Origin: DASPPM01 sp052143835
GTDB taxonomy: Bacteria > Pseudomonadota > Alphaproteobacteria > JACZXZ01
DNA: 64,000 bases
NCBI GenBank assembly: GCA_052143835.1
Contig: JBKQRV010000142.1
Span: forward strand, 11,504 to 75,503
Direction: 5' to 3'
Position 1 is the stretch's first letter; each line of letters opens with the position of its first letter. Shown here in pieces: positions 55,629 to 63,952 of this stretch. The notes beneath the pieces are model-generated. The model was given only the letters and a program-made list of their open reading frames with translations. It did no database searches and had not been told where the DNA came from. A program made the position numbers and the translations under genes.

Positions 55629-56602
55629 GCGCGCTCCTCGACATCCGCGGCCTCAGCGTCGAATTTCGCACCTCGGCCGGCGTGCTGCGCGCGACCGAGG
55701 AGCTCTCCTTCACCGTCGGGCGGGGCGAGACGGTAGCGCTCGTCGGCGAGTCCGGCTCGGGCAAGACCACGGCGGCACTCTCGATCCTGCGCCTCATACC
55801 CGACCCGCCCGGCCGGATCACCGGCGGCGAGATTCGCTTCGGCGGACGCGACCTGGCGGCGCTGCCGGAGCGCGAGCTCAGCGAGGTGCGCGGCCGGGAC
55901 ATCGCCATGGTGTTCCAGGATCCGCTCGCGGCCCTCAATCCGATCCAGACGATCGGGGACCAGATGACCGAGATGCTGCGTCGGCATCGGAAGGTTGCGC
56001 GGGAGGAGGCGAAAGAGCGCGCGATCGAGATGCTGCGCCTCGTCGGCATGCCGAGCCCCGAGCGCCTCTTTGGCCGATATCCGCACAGCCTCTCGGGCGG
56101 CATGCGCCAGCGCGTGGTCATCGGCATCGCGCTGATGTGCCATCCCCAGCTCCTCGTCGCCGACGAGCCTACCAGCGCGCTCGACGTCACGGTCCAGGCG
56201 CAGGTGCTGGCCCTCCTGCTCGAGCTCAAGCGCCGCCTCGGCATGGCGGTGCTGCTCATCACGCACGACCTCGGCGTGGTGGCCGAGGTAGCCGACCAGG
56301 TCGTGGTCATGTATGCCGGGCGCAAGGTCGAGGAAGGCGAGGTCAACGACATCTTCGCCCGGCCGCGCCATCCCTACACCGCAGCCCTCCTCGACGCAGC
56401 ACGGCTCGAGCTTTCGCGCGACGGCTATCTCCCCGAAATTCCGGAGTCCGCACCCGCACATCCGGGCCAGGCGGCCGGCTGCAGCTTCGCGCCGCGCTGC
56501 GCCCATGCGATCGAGCGCTGCCGCAGCGAGACGCCGCGGCTCGAGGACGTGGCTCCCGGCCGCCCCGTGGCATGCTTCCGCGCGGCCGAGATGCTCAAAT
56601 GA
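55625..56602 (+). CDS. ABC transporter ATP-binding protein, DppD type
   Basis: The 325-residue ATPase carries Walker A GESGSGKTT, the signature LSGGMRQRV and Walker B LLVADEPT. The C-terminal oligopeptide-binding ABC extension includes CSFAPRCAHAIERC, a Cys set typical of the DppD/OppD tail, possibly an iron-sulfur site. It powers the peptide importer. ATGA overlaps link it to both neighbours. Confidence 0.93.
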   Translation: MSALLDIRGLSVEFRTSAGVLRATEELSFTVGRGETVALVGESGSGKTTAALSILRLIPDPPGRITGGEIRFGGRDLAALPERELSEVRGRDIAMVFQDPLAALNPIQTIGDQMTEMLRRHRKVAREEAKERAIEMLRLVGMPSPERLFGRYPHSLSGGMRQRVVIGIALMCHPQLLVADEPTSALDVTVQAQVLALLLELKRRLGMAVLLITHDLGVVAEVADQVVVMYAGRKVEEGEVNDIFARPRHPYTAALLDAARLELSRDGYLPEIPESAPAHPGQAAGCSFAPRCAHAIERCRSETPRLEDVAPGRPVACFRAAEMLK

Positions 56603-57606
56603 GCGCTCCCCTCCTCGAAGTGCGCGAGCTCGTCAAGCGCTACCCCCTTGGCGGCGGGCTTTTCGGCAGTCCGCAGGTGGTGCATGCGCTCGAGGGCGTC
56701 TCCTTGGCGCTCCGCGCGGGCGAGACGCTCGCGGTGGTCGGCGAATCGGGTTGCGGCAAATCGACCCTTGCGCGCTGCGTGCTCCGTCTCGAGGCGCCGA
56801 CGAGCGGGTCCATACTGGTGGCGGGGCGCGATATCGTGCGCGCCAAGGGCCGCGAGCTGCGCCGGCTACGCAAGCGCGTGCAGATCGTCTTTCAGGATCC
56901 GTATTCGAGCCTCAATCCGCGGCGAACGGTGTTCCAAGCGGTCGCGGATGCCCTGCGTCTGCACGACATCTGCAAACGGAAAGAGCGCCGCGCACGCGTC
57001 GAGCGGCTGCTCAACCGGGTCGGCCTCGGCGCCGATCACATGGATCGGCTGCCGCACGAGCTCTCCGGCGGACAGCGCCAGCGCGTGGCCGTCGCGCGCG
57101 CGCTTGCGGTCGAGCCCGAGGTGCTCGTCTGCGACGAGCCCGTCTCGGCACTCGACGTCTCGGTCCAGGCACAGGTAATCAACCTGCTCAAGCGCCTGCA
57201 GCGCGAGCTCGGCATCTCCTATCTCTTCATCTCGCATAACCTCGGCCTGGTGCTGCAGATCGCCGATCGGGTGGCGGTGATGTATCTGGGCCGCGTCGTC
57301 GAGCTTGCGGAGACGCGCGCATTGCGCGCTCGCGCCCTCCACCCCTATAGCGAGGCCCTGCTCTCCGCGGTGCCGGTGGCGGACCCTCAAGCGACGCGCC
57401 GCAAGCGCCACCTCGTTCTCGCAGGCGAGATCCCGAGTGCGACGGAAATGCCTGCCGGCTGCGCCTTCGCCTCGCGCTGTCCGTACCGGCAGGAGATCTG
57501 TACGGCCGAAGCCCCGGCGCTCCGCCTGGTCGAAGAGCGCCTCGTTCGCTGCCACTTCGCCGGCGAATGGCCGGCGCCGGCCGCGGCCGTTGCTCCGGGC
57601 TTGTGA
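56599..57606 (+). CDS. ABC transporter ATP-binding protein, DppF type
   Basis: The 335-residue ATPase starts MSAPLLEVRELVKRYPLGGG. It has Walker A GESGCGKST, signature LSGGQRQRVAVARAL and Walker B VLVCDEPVSALD. The tail has CAFASRCPYRQEIC, as in DppF/OppF. It ends the importer operon. The next gene lies convergently. Confidence 0.93.
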   Translation: MSAPLLEVRELVKRYPLGGGLFGSPQVVHALEGVSLALRAGETLAVVGESGCGKSTLARCVLRLEAPTSGSILVAGRDIVRAKGRELRRLRKRVQIVFQDPYSSLNPRRTVFQAVADALRLHDICKRKERRARVERLLNRVGLGADHMDRLPHELSGGQRQRVAVARALAVEPEVLVCDEPVSALDVSVQAQVINLLKRLQRELGISYLFISHNLGLVLQIADRVAVMYLGRVVELAETRALRARALHPYSEALLSAVPVADPQATRRKRHLVLAGEIPSATEMPAGCAFASRCPYRQEICTAEAPALRLVEERLVRCHFAGEWPAPAAAVAPGL

Positions 57607-57645
57607 GCGCCCGCCGGGCCGGCGAGCCGCCGATCCGTCGAAAGT

Positions 57646-57960
57646 TCACCGCGTGATCGTCACCCGTAGTTGACGGCCGGTCTGCCTTTGTAGGTAGCTG
57701 ATCACGCTGAAGAGGTTCTTCGCCTGCGGATTGCCGCGGGGGCCGAACATGCGGATCAGGCTCTTGGCTTGCGTTCCTGTGGCTTCACCGAGCCTTTCGA
57801 AACCGACAGTTGCCTTGATGTAGTCGCGAAGGATCGCTTTGCCCGTCTCGACATCTCCGGAAAGTAGCGTCTCCACACCGTCGCGCAGCAGCGCCTCGGC
57901 AAACGCCGGGTCGTCTGCCACATGCTTTTGCACCAGCTCCTTGAAACTCTTCGTTGCCAT
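57646..57960 (-). CDS. Type II antitoxin with helix-turn-helix (HigA-like)
   Basis: The 104-residue product (MATKSFKELVQKHVADDPAF...) matches small HTH antitoxins: LLRDGVETLLSGDVETGKAILRDYI, then GFERLGEATG with SLIRMFGPRGNPQAKNLFSVI as the DNA-binding helices. It should neutralise the toxin encoded 13 bases upstream on the same strand and repress the operon. GGAGG six bases before ATG 57960 supports the start. Confidence 0.82.
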   Translation of the reverse strand: MATKSFKELVQKHVADDPAFAEALLRDGVETLLSGDVETGKAILRDYIKATVGFERLGEATGTQAKSLIRMFGPRGNPQAKNLFSVISYLQRQTGRQLRVTITR

Positions 57961-57973
57961 CACACGCCTCCGC

Positions 57974-58303
57974 TCAACGCTTGCTGCGTTTGCCTTGCCT
58001 GTAAGCCTTCCAGAATTCCGCAGCGGCACGGATGTCCCGCTGTTGCCGCTTCTTGGTTCCGGCGGTGAGCAGGATCACCAGCACGTCACCATCGCGGCCC
58101 AAATACACCCGGTAGCCTGGCCCGAAGTCGATCCTGTATTCGAGCACGCCCTGACCGAGGGACTTCATGTTGGAAAGATTGCCCTGCCCGATGCGGGCAA
58201 TCGCGGTCGCTACACTGGCTCGGGCCACGGGACCGAGGGAGGCAAACCAGTCGGCAAACGGGCTGTCTCCGGTCTCGGTCACGTAGTAACGCACTTCGAG
58301 CAT
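57974..58303 (-). CDS. Type II RelE/ParE (HigB/Gp49-like) toxin
   Basis: The 109-residue product (MLEVRYYVTETGDSPFADWF...) has a ParE/RelE-type fold: GLGPV-like helices, LGQGVLEYRIDFGPGYRVYLGRDGD, and LLTAGTKKRQQRDI with the basic tail expected of mRNA-cleaving or gyrase-targeting toxins. Toxin-before-antitoxin order fits higBA-like loci. The ATG at 58303 is internal to a longer frame reaching 58345. It lies close to a tRNA gene, as mobile toxin pairs often do. Confidence 0.82.
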   Translation of the reverse strand: MLEVRYYVTETGDSPFADWFASLGPVARASVATAIARIGQGNLSNMKSLGQGVLEYRIDFGPGYRVYLGRDGDVLVILLTAGTKKRQQRDIRAAAEFWKAYRQGKRSKR

Positions 58304-58311
58304 GAACATGG

Positions 58312-58327
58312 GTAACACATATGTTAC
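58312..58327 (-). promoter_or_regulatory. Palindromic operator of the toxin-antitoxin operon
   Basis: GTAACA and TGTTAC (58312-58317/58322-58327) form a perfect 6-base inverted repeat around CATA, nine bases before the toxin start. Type II antitoxins usually bind such palindromes to autoregulate. Binding here is inferred. Confidence 0.6.
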
Positions 58328-58539
58328 TCTGCTGTCAAAGGCCAAATGGCGTCGCCGCCGCGGGTTTTCAGCCTGGGTGGCACTGGGATTCTTCCCTGGG
58401 GGCCGCTTGACACGATACCCGCGGCGTCACCGTCCTCGGGCGACTGCCATCTGCCGGCTGACCTCTGGGACTATGTCGTTGAGTCCATCTCTTAGGTACG
58501 TTCCGTTACCCATGTCTCCGGGCCGGACAATGAAATAAT

Positions 58540-58615
58540 TGGCGCGCCCTGGAGGATTCGAACCTCCGACCCACAGCTTAGAAGGCTGTTGCTCTATCCT
58601 CTGAGCTAAGGGCGC
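58540..58615 (-). tRNA. tRNA-Arg (anticodon TCT)
   Basis: The reverse strand folds as a cloverleaf. The acceptor stem GCGCCCT/AGGGCGC is followed by a D-loop AGCTCAGAGGATAGAGC, anticodon loop CTTCTAA with TCT at positions 34-36, and TPsiC arm GGTTCGAATCC. The 3' CCA is encoded. The 3' end faces the toxin-antitoxin locus. Confidence 0.97.
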
Positions 58616-58652
58616 GCTCTCGCGAGGCATCCCGGGCCGCGCGGCGCGGTCC

Positions 58653-58949
58653 TCACGCCGGGCGATTATATCTGAAATTGTCCGCGTAGCTCTTGGGGCG
58701 GATCTGGCGCGCGTGCGGCTCGGAGAGCGTGTAGCTGTAGCCCTGGCGCTCGGCGTAGGCGATGGCCTCGGCCTCGCTGGCAAAGCGCAGCTGCACTTGC
58801 GTCCGCGTGTCGGCCGAGCTGGTCCAGCCCATGAGCGGATCGTGCGTCCGCGGGTGTTGCTGCTCGAACTCCATCACCCACTCGCGCGTGTTGGCGGTGC
58901 CCGACTGCATGGCACTCTTGGCCGGGCGGTATATGCGCACGTTCGCCAT
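58653..58949 (-). CDS. NADH dehydrogenase complex I accessory subunit, NDUFS4 type
   Basis: The 98-residue protein (MANVRIYRPAKSAMQSG...) matches the ETC complex I subunit conserved region. It has WVMEFEQQHPRTHDPLMGWTSS, then FASEAEAIAYAERQGYSYTL. This subunit sits on the peripheral arm of complex I and is found in alphaproteobacteria and mitochondria. GAGGAACGTC precedes ATG 58949. The longer frame to 59183 is not family-like. Confidence 0.92.
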   Translation of the reverse strand: MANVRIYRPAKSAMQSGTANTREWVMEFEQQHPRTHDPLMGWTSSADTRTQVQLRFASEAEAIAYAERQGYSYTLSEPHARQIRPKSYADNFRYNRPA

Positions 58950-59094
58950 GACGTTCCTCTTCTCCCAGCAGCGCCTCGCGGCCGCGATAGGGCCCGCGAC
59001 CAGGCGCAAGCCCGCGGCAAAGCTATAGTGCGGAACGCGCGCTCCGGCAAGAGCCACGCGCGCTAAGCGGGCCCGGCCCGGCCGAGAGGCGGAG

Positions 59095-59535
59095 CTACTT
59101 GAGCTCGACGTGAACGTTGCGGTTATCCTGCGAGGCGGTGCCGCGCGGCGTGGGCACCCGCGGATCGCTCTCGCCCTTGGCAACGGTGGTGATGTCGTCC
59201 GCAGGCACGCCGTGCTTGACGAGATACTTCTTGACCTCCTCCGCCCGCCATTTGCTGAGCCGCACGTCGCTGGTATGCAGGCCCGTCATGTCGGTATGGC
59301 CGGTGAGCACGACCTTTGGCTGCCCCAATTTCGCGATCGCGGCTGCCGCCTGGTCCAGGATGCCTGCGTCGCCGGGGCGAATTTTGAACTGGCCGGAATC
59401 GAAGAAGATCCAATATTCCCTCGCCGGCGGCGCCTCGTCCTGAGCCGGCGCGGCGCTGCCCGGCCCCGCCGCGTGCGCCAATGCCAACGGCGCCAGGATG
59501 AAAAATAGCGCGGCGATGCGTCCCACGATTCTCAT
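59095..59535 (-). CDS. OmpA family peptidoglycan-binding protein
   Basis: The 146-residue protein has a Sec signal (ALFFILAPLALAHAAG) and a short OmpA C-terminal domain: IFFDSGQFKIRPGDAGIL, then VVLTGHTDMTGLHTSDVRLSKWRAEEVKKYL and VAKGESDPRVPT. It binds peptidoglycan in the periplasm. There is no lipobox, so it is probably soluble or loosely attached. Confidence 0.9.
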   Translation of the reverse strand: MRIVGRIAALFFILAPLALAHAAGPGSAAPAQDEAPPAREYWIFFDSGQFKIRPGDAGILDQAAAAIAKLGQPKVVLTGHTDMTGLHTSDVRLSKWRAEEVKKYLVKHGVPADDITTVAKGESDPRVPTPRGTASQDNRNVHVELK

Positions 59536-59556
59536 GGCCCCCCTCTTCCGATTATT

Positions 59557-59633
59557 TGGTCGGGGCGAGAGGATTCGAACCTCCGGCCTCCTGCTCCCAA
59601 AGCAGGCGCTCTACCAGGCTGAGCTACGCCCCG
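59557..59633 (-). tRNA. tRNA-Pro (anticodon TGG)
   Basis: The reverse strand reads CGGGGCG at the 5' end, a D-arm AGCTCAGCCTGGTAGAGC, then the anticodon stem CCTGC/GCAGG around loop TTTGGGA with TGG, and GGTTCGAATCC in the T arm. It ends with encoded CCA. It lies between the OmpA gene and an O-methyltransferase gene. Confidence 0.97.
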
Positions 59634-59894
59634 ACCGCATGCGCCTAGGCTTGCAAGCATTAGGCTTGTAGAGAGTCTGCCGCGCGCGGGCAAGCCTCAA
59701 CTGGCGCCCTCCGAGCATCGGCTTGCCGAGCCTGCCGGGCGCGTCCGCCTAACGCCCCCGCTCCCTGGTACCCCGCACGAAGAAATAAGCGCGCGTCACT
59801 GCGCACATGAGGACGCGCGCCCGGGCGGCCTCTTTCCGTTGCCGCCGAGCTCGGGCACAATCGCACCACGCCAAGCCCAGAGAGAGGTATCCCC

Positions 59895-60560
59895 TTGTCC
59901 GTGCGATCAACCCATCTGACAGACAAGCTTTACGACTATCTGCTCGCCGTCTCCTTGCGCGACGACAGGCTCTTGCGCCGCCTGCGCCGCGAGACGGAGC
60001 GCATGCCGATGGGCGGCATGCAGATCTCGCGCGAGCAGGGCCAATTCATGGGCCTCCTCGTCGAGCTGATGGGTGCGAGGAAGGCGCTCGAGGTCGGCAC
60101 CTTCACCGGTTACAGCTCCCTTTGCGTCGCCCGCGCGCTGCCCGCGGACGGCCGGCTCGTCTGCTGCGACGTGAGCGAGGCGTTCACCAGGATCGCGCGC
60201 AACTATTGGCGGCAGGCCGGCGTCGCCCGCAAGGTGACGCTTGAGCTCGGCCCGGCGCTTCGCACCCTCGACCGGCTCATCGCCGGCGGTGCGGCTGGAA
60301 GTTTCGATTTCGCCTTCATCGATGCCGACAAGCCGAACTACCGGAATTACTACGAGCGCTGTCTCGAGCTCGTGAGGCCCGGCGGCCTGATCGCCGTCGA
60401 CAACGTGTTGTGGGGCGGCAGGGTCGTGGATGCGCGCAAAAAGGATGCCGACACCAAGGCGATCCGCGCCTTCAACAGGCGCCTCAAGGAGGACCGGCGC
60501 ATCCTTCTCAGCATGCTCCCGCTCGGCGACGGCCTGAGCTTGGCGCTCAAGCGCCGCTGA
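59895..60560 (+). CDS. Class I SAM-dependent O-methyltransferase, CCoAOMT-like
   Basis: The 221-residue enzyme has motif I in LEVGTFTGYSSLCVARALP. Metal-binding and catalytic segments follow in FIDADKPNYRNYYE and NVLWGGRVVD, as in caffeoyl-CoA/catechol O-methyltransferases. It probably methylates a hydroxylated aromatic with a divalent metal. TTG at 59895 follows AGAGAGG; GTG at 59901 is an alternative. Confidence 0.88.
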   Translation: MSVRSTHLTDKLYDYLLAVSLRDDRLLRRLRRETERMPMGGMQISREQGQFMGLLVELMGARKALEVGTFTGYSSLCVARALPADGRLVCCDVSEAFTRIARNYWRQAGVARKVTLELGPALRTLDRLIAGGAAGSFDFAFIDADKPNYRNYYERCLELVRPGGLIAVDNVLWGGRVVDARKKDADTKAIRAFNRRLKEDRRILLSMLPLGDGLSLALKRR

Positions 60561-60596
60561 GCGCCGCGCCCGCGGGTGCGGGCGGAACAATTCGCC

Positions 60597-61157
60597 TCAG
60601 TTGCCGAAGATCGGGTGGATGACGCGGTCGCCCGGCTTGATCTTGAGCCGCGACGCCGTGCCGCTGTTGAGCTCGAGCACCGCAAATACCGGCTCGCCCG
60701 AGGAGATGGTCGCGAGCGAGAACGGCACGGTGCGCTCGGCGATATGGACGATGCGGCCGTCCCGCGCGATGAAAAGCATGTCGAGCGGCAGGACGGTGTC
60801 CTTCATCCACATGGCGACCGGCTCGACCTCCTTGAAGTCGAACAGCATGCCCGCGTCGGGCGCCATCGCGGTGCGGAACATGAGGCCTTGCTCGCGCTCT
60901 GTGTCCGTGGTCGCGACCTCGACGGTGAAGCGATGCTCGACCCCGTCGGACGTCTTGATCACGAGCGGGCTCGTCGGCAGCTCCGCCGCGCGCGCCGAAT
61001 CCGGCATCGCAAGCAAGAGCGCGCCGAGTGCCATGAGCGGAAGCAACAGCTTGAGCGCGCGCAGGATCGGCCAGCCTCGCGGCGCGAGCGGAGGCCTGGT
61101 TCCGCAGCTCGAGCGACGACGAATCTCGTCGCCGCTGAAGTGTCGAGGGCCCGACAT
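60597..61157 (-). CDS. DUF192 family secreted protein
   Basis: The product has a hydrophobic signal region (LKLLLPLMALGALLLAMPDSARA). The DUF192 core follows: EREQGLMFRTAMAPDAGMLFDF and MWMKDTVLPLDMLFI, then GTASRLKIKPGDRVIHP. The family forms a small beta-barrel of unknown role at the cell envelope. The start is unclear: ATG 61157 is used here, and the frame continues to 61193. Confidence 0.85.
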   Translation of the reverse strand: MSGPRHFSGDEIRRRSSCGTRPPLAPRGWPILRALKLLLPLMALGALLLAMPDSARAAELPTSPLVIKTSDGVEHRFTVEVATTDTEREQGLMFRTAMAPDAGMLFDFKEVEPVAMWMKDTVLPLDMLFIARDGRIVHIAERTVPFSLATISSGEPVFAVLELNSGTASRLKIKPGDRVIHPIFGN

Positions 61158-61271
61158 GGCGCCCAAGTCTAGCGAAGTTGGCGACGAAGACAACGCCCGA
61201 GCGAGCCGCTCCCGGACGTGCGCTGATTGTCCCCGAGCTCGGAGGGAGGCCCGCGCCTTTTCCGGCTCGTC

Positions 61272-61514
61272 TCAGCGAGCGCCCTTTGGCGGCTTCAGGA
61301 GGGCAAGAATCCGCGACGGAATCGGCTCGCCTGCGAATGCCTGATAAAGCGAGCGCAGCTCGGATAGGCGGGCATCGTCGTCGGGATTGCGCTTGCTCCG
61401 GCCGAGGCGTCCATTGCCCCGTGTGGCGCTCGACCTCGCCTCCGGCCCTCGCCGGGCGCTTGCCTCCCGCCCGCGCGGTTTTCCCTCGGAAGTCTTCCTC
61501 GTCTCCGCGCCCAT
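61272..61514 (-). CDS. NepR-like anti-sigma factor (tentative)
   Basis: The 80-residue product has a basic, disordered N-terminus. Its C-terminal stretch, ARLSELRSLYQAFAGEPIPSRILALLK, resembles the conserved NepR core (LRxMYxxxVxEPIPDRFLxLL). NepR binds EcfG-type sigma factors and is released by PhyR during general stress. It lies downstream of an ECF sigma gene on the same strand, opposite to the usual nepR-before-ecfG order. ATG 61514 follows AGGAACCGCAGG. The match is by pattern only. Confidence 0.5.
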   Translation of the reverse strand: MGAETRKTSEGKPRGREASARRGPEARSSATRGNGRLGRSKRNPDDDARLSELRSLYQAFAGEPIPSRILALLKPPKGAR

Positions 61515-61733
61515 CCTGCGGTTCCTCTGAGCGGCCACGTAGGCATCATACGCGACCGCGGACAAGCGTCACAATCATCACGATGGGCAGCCCTCCCTAG
61601 GCACCCGCTCGGCGCCAAGCCCTGCCCACATGACCAGATAAGGCACGAGCCGCGGAAAGGGTTCCCTGCGGCGCGCGGGCTAAAGGAGGATCTTTCCCTA
61701 CGGCGGGGGGCGGTGGCCCGCTGCGCGACCGGG

Positions 61734-62276
61734 TCAGCCGTGATAGCCGTGCTCAGCACGCTCGGATGCGGCCGCCTCCATGGGGGGTGCCGCCATTTTG
61801 CCGTCCAAGAGCCGTTCGAGCTCGAGCCGCGCGCGCGACACCCGGCTCTTCATCGTGCCGACGGCACAGGCCGCGATACGCGCTGCGTCCTCGTAGGAGT
61901 AGCCACTTGCTCCCACCAACACCAGCGCTTCCCGCTGCACCGCGGGCAGCATTCGAAAAGCCCGCTCCAGATCGCGCATTCCGACCCGCTCCTCCTGGCC
62001 GCCGCTTGCAGTTCCCGTGCCCCAGAGCTCCTCGCCGTCGAGCTGGGAGGCTCGCTTGCGGCGCCGCATCTCGCTGAAATAGGAATTGCGCAGGATCGCC
62101 ATGATCCAGGCCTTGAGGTTCGTGCCCGCCTGGAACTGATCGGAATGGCTGAGCGCGCGCACGACCGCTTCTTGCACGAGATCGTCCGCCAAGGCGCGAT
62201 CCCGGCAAAGAAGGAGCGCGAAAGCGCGAAGATGCGGCAGACATTCGACGATGTCCTGATGCAGCTCTTTGCTCAC
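61734..62276 (-). CDS. ECF sigma factor, EcfG-like (sigma-70 family)
   Basis: The 180-residue sigma factor has region 2 in DRALADDLVQEAVVRALSH and TNLKAWIMAILRNSYFSEMRRRKRAS. Region 4 lies in DLERAFRMLPAVQREALVLVGASGYSYEDAARI and TMKSRVSRARLEL. These fit the EcfG group that controls the alphaproteobacterial general stress response. The GTG start at 62276 has an ideal AAGGAGGTGA site. A NepR-like gene is downstream. Confidence 0.88.
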   Translation of the reverse strand: MSKELHQDIVECLPHLRAFALLLCRDRALADDLVQEAVVRALSHSDQFQAGTNLKAWIMAILRNSYFSEMRRRKRASQLDGEELWGTGTASGGQEERVGMRDLERAFRMLPAVQREALVLVGASGYSYEDAARIAACAVGTMKSRVSRARLELERLLDGKMAAPPMEAAASERAEHGYHG

Positions 62277-62716
62277 GCGTTCACCTCCTTATGGCCCGAT
62301 TTTTACCGCGACCCTCGGTTGCGCGGCGCGGACAAACGCGCTCCAAACAGAAGCCTAGAGAGCGTGCGCCGACAAAGAGCGCGTGCGAACTGTGTCGCGC
62401 GAAAGAATGATGTATCGCGGCCGACGGCTGCGGCTCTCGTCAGGAAGTCGGTGTCATTCTAGAGAGGCGCAAGAGGGAGGGACTGTGATCAAAAAGGGAC
62501 AAGCGGGGACAAAAAAATTACACCGGAAGAGGCCCTTGTTCGCCGCTGACAGCGTCGATGCGCACGGCTTCGATCGGAACGCGAATTGCTCATCTTTCTC
62601 GACGCGGGCCGCTTGCTCTTGGGCATGGCAAATGCCGCGGGCACGACGCTTGAGGCTTGCCCTATGTCTACCCACACCTTAGCTTGCGGGGGCGTCACAA
62701 GGCGAGGACAAGGACT
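62277..62716. other. 440-base gap between the sigma factor and coxG genes
   Basis: No gene is supported. The part at about 62485-62530 is rich in A and contains GGGACAAGCGGGGACAAAAAAATT, recalling the flanks of REP-associated tyrosine transposases, but no partner copy is visible. I did not find a clear EcfG-type GGAAC-N16/17-CGTT promoter for either direction. Confidence 0.5.
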
Positions 62717-63328
62717 ATGGAGATGTCGGGCGAGTATCGGATTTCGGCACCCCGCGCGCGCGTATGGGAGGCGCTCAACGACGCCGATATCCTCAAGCAG
62801 TGCATCCCCGGCTGCGAATCGATCGAGAAAATTTCAGCGACCGAGTTCAACGCCAAGGTGGTCGCCAAGGTAGGCCCGGTCAAGGCGACCTTCACGGGCG
62901 CGGTCAAGCTCTCGGACCTCGTCCCGCCCACGAGCTACAAGATCAGCGGCGAAGGCAAAGGGGGGGCCGCCGGCTTCGCCAAGGGCGGTGCTGCGGTGAC
63001 CCTCGAGGAGGCGGGGGCGGAGACCGTGCTGCGCTACACGGCGCAAGGCAACGTGGGCGGCAAGCTCGCCCAGATCGGCTCGCGCCTCATCGATGGTACG
63101 GCCAGGAAGCTTGCCGAAGAATTCTTCGGCAAGTTCGCGGCGACCGTCGGCGGCGCCCCCGCTGAAGCGTTGGCGGGGCAAGCCGCGCCAACCTCGGCAG
63201 AGTCATCCACCGCTCTCGCGGCCGAACCCTCGGCGCGGCCCGAGCGCATCACGGGCATTCCGCCCGTCGTGTGGATCGGCGGCGTGGTGCTGCTCATCTT
63301 CCTCCTCCTCATCATCTTCGCCCTTTAG
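62717..63328 (+). CDS. coxG: CoxG-like SRPBCC membrane-anchored protein
   Basis: The 203-residue protein has a CoxG/SRPBCC domain: MSGEYRISAPRARVWEALNDADILKQCIPGCESIEK and KVGPVKATFTGAVKLSDL, then GGKLAQIGSRLIDGTARKLAEEFF. A C-terminal helix (VVWIGGVVLLIFLLLIIFAL) anchors it. CoxG recruits CO dehydrogenase to the membrane in carboxydotrophs. It precedes coxS and coxL, and GAGGAC precedes the ATG. Confidence 0.88.
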   Translation: MEMSGEYRISAPRARVWEALNDADILKQCIPGCESIEKISATEFNAKVVAKVGPVKATFTGAVKLSDLVPPTSYKISGEGKGGAAGFAKGGAAVTLEEAGAETVLRYTAQGNVGGKLAQIGSRLIDGTARKLAEEFFGKFAATVGGAPAEALAGQAAPTSAESSTALAAEPSARPERITGIPPVVWIGGVVLLIFLLLIIFAL

Positions 63329-63474
63329 GCAAGCCGTCGGAACCTCGCCGAAATTCGCTACCGCGCACCTTGACGGCCGACCATCGGGCGTAACACACTA
63401 CGGTCAACATGAGGGCCAACGACGCTCCCCCGCGAGCGCTCGGGCCGCCTGAAATGCCGCTCCAGGGAGGGGAT

Positions 63475-63951
63475 ATGACCGCTGTCACGGTTTCCATGAC
63501 GGTGAACGGCAAGCCCGTCACGGCCACGGTCGAGGCGCGGACGTTGCTCGTCCAGCTGCTGCGCGAGACTCTCTCGCTCACCGGCACGCACGTCGGCTGC
63601 GATACCAGTCAATGCGGCGCCTGCGTCGTCGACGTCGACGGCCGCTCGGTCAAGAGCTGCACGCTCCTCGCCGTGCAGGCCGAGGGTGCCCGGGTCACCA
63701 CCATCGAAGGGCTCGCCAAGGACGGCAAGCTCCACCCCATGCAGGAAGCCTTCCGCGAGAACCACGGCCTGCAATGCGGCTTCTGCACGCCGGGCATGGT
63801 GATGAGCGCGCTCGACCTGGTCAAGCACAACGCGGACCCGAGCGAGCGCGAGGTACGCGAATGGCTCGAGGGAAACATCTGCCGCTGCACGGGCTACCAC
63901 AACATCGTCAAGTCCATTCTCGCCGGTGCTGCCGCCATGAGGGGGAAGTGA
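63475..63951 (+). CDS. coxS: (2Fe-2S) subunit of a CO dehydrogenase-type molybdenum hydroxylase
   Basis: The 158-residue protein has GCDTSQCGACVVDVDG for the first cluster. CGFCTPGMVMSALDL and NICRCTGYHNIVKSI follow for the second. It carries electrons from the CoxL active site. AGGGAGGGG is placed before ATG 63475. It starts 146 bases after coxG and ends two bases before coxL. The enzyme may be a CO dehydrogenase or a related hydroxylase. Confidence 0.9.
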   Translation: MTAVTVSMTVNGKPVTATVEARTLLVQLLRETLSLTGTHVGCDTSQCGACVVDVDGRSVKSCTLLAVQAEGARVTTIEGLAKDGKLHPMQEAFRENHGLQCGFCTPGMVMSALDLVKHNADPSEREVREWLEGNICRCTGYHNIVKSILAGAAAMRGK

Positions 63952-63952
63952 C

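Noticed and set aside
58427..58513. A 28-residue minus-strand frame (MGNGTYLRDGL...)
   Set aside because: The codon use differs from neighbours, with AGA, CTA and ATA, so it may be a relic. It is too short and unrecognised to call a gene.
62383..62682. A 99-residue plus-strand frame between the sigma factor and coxG
   Set aside because: There is no conserved sequence and no ribosome site, and it spans an A-rich stretch typical of non-coding DNA here.
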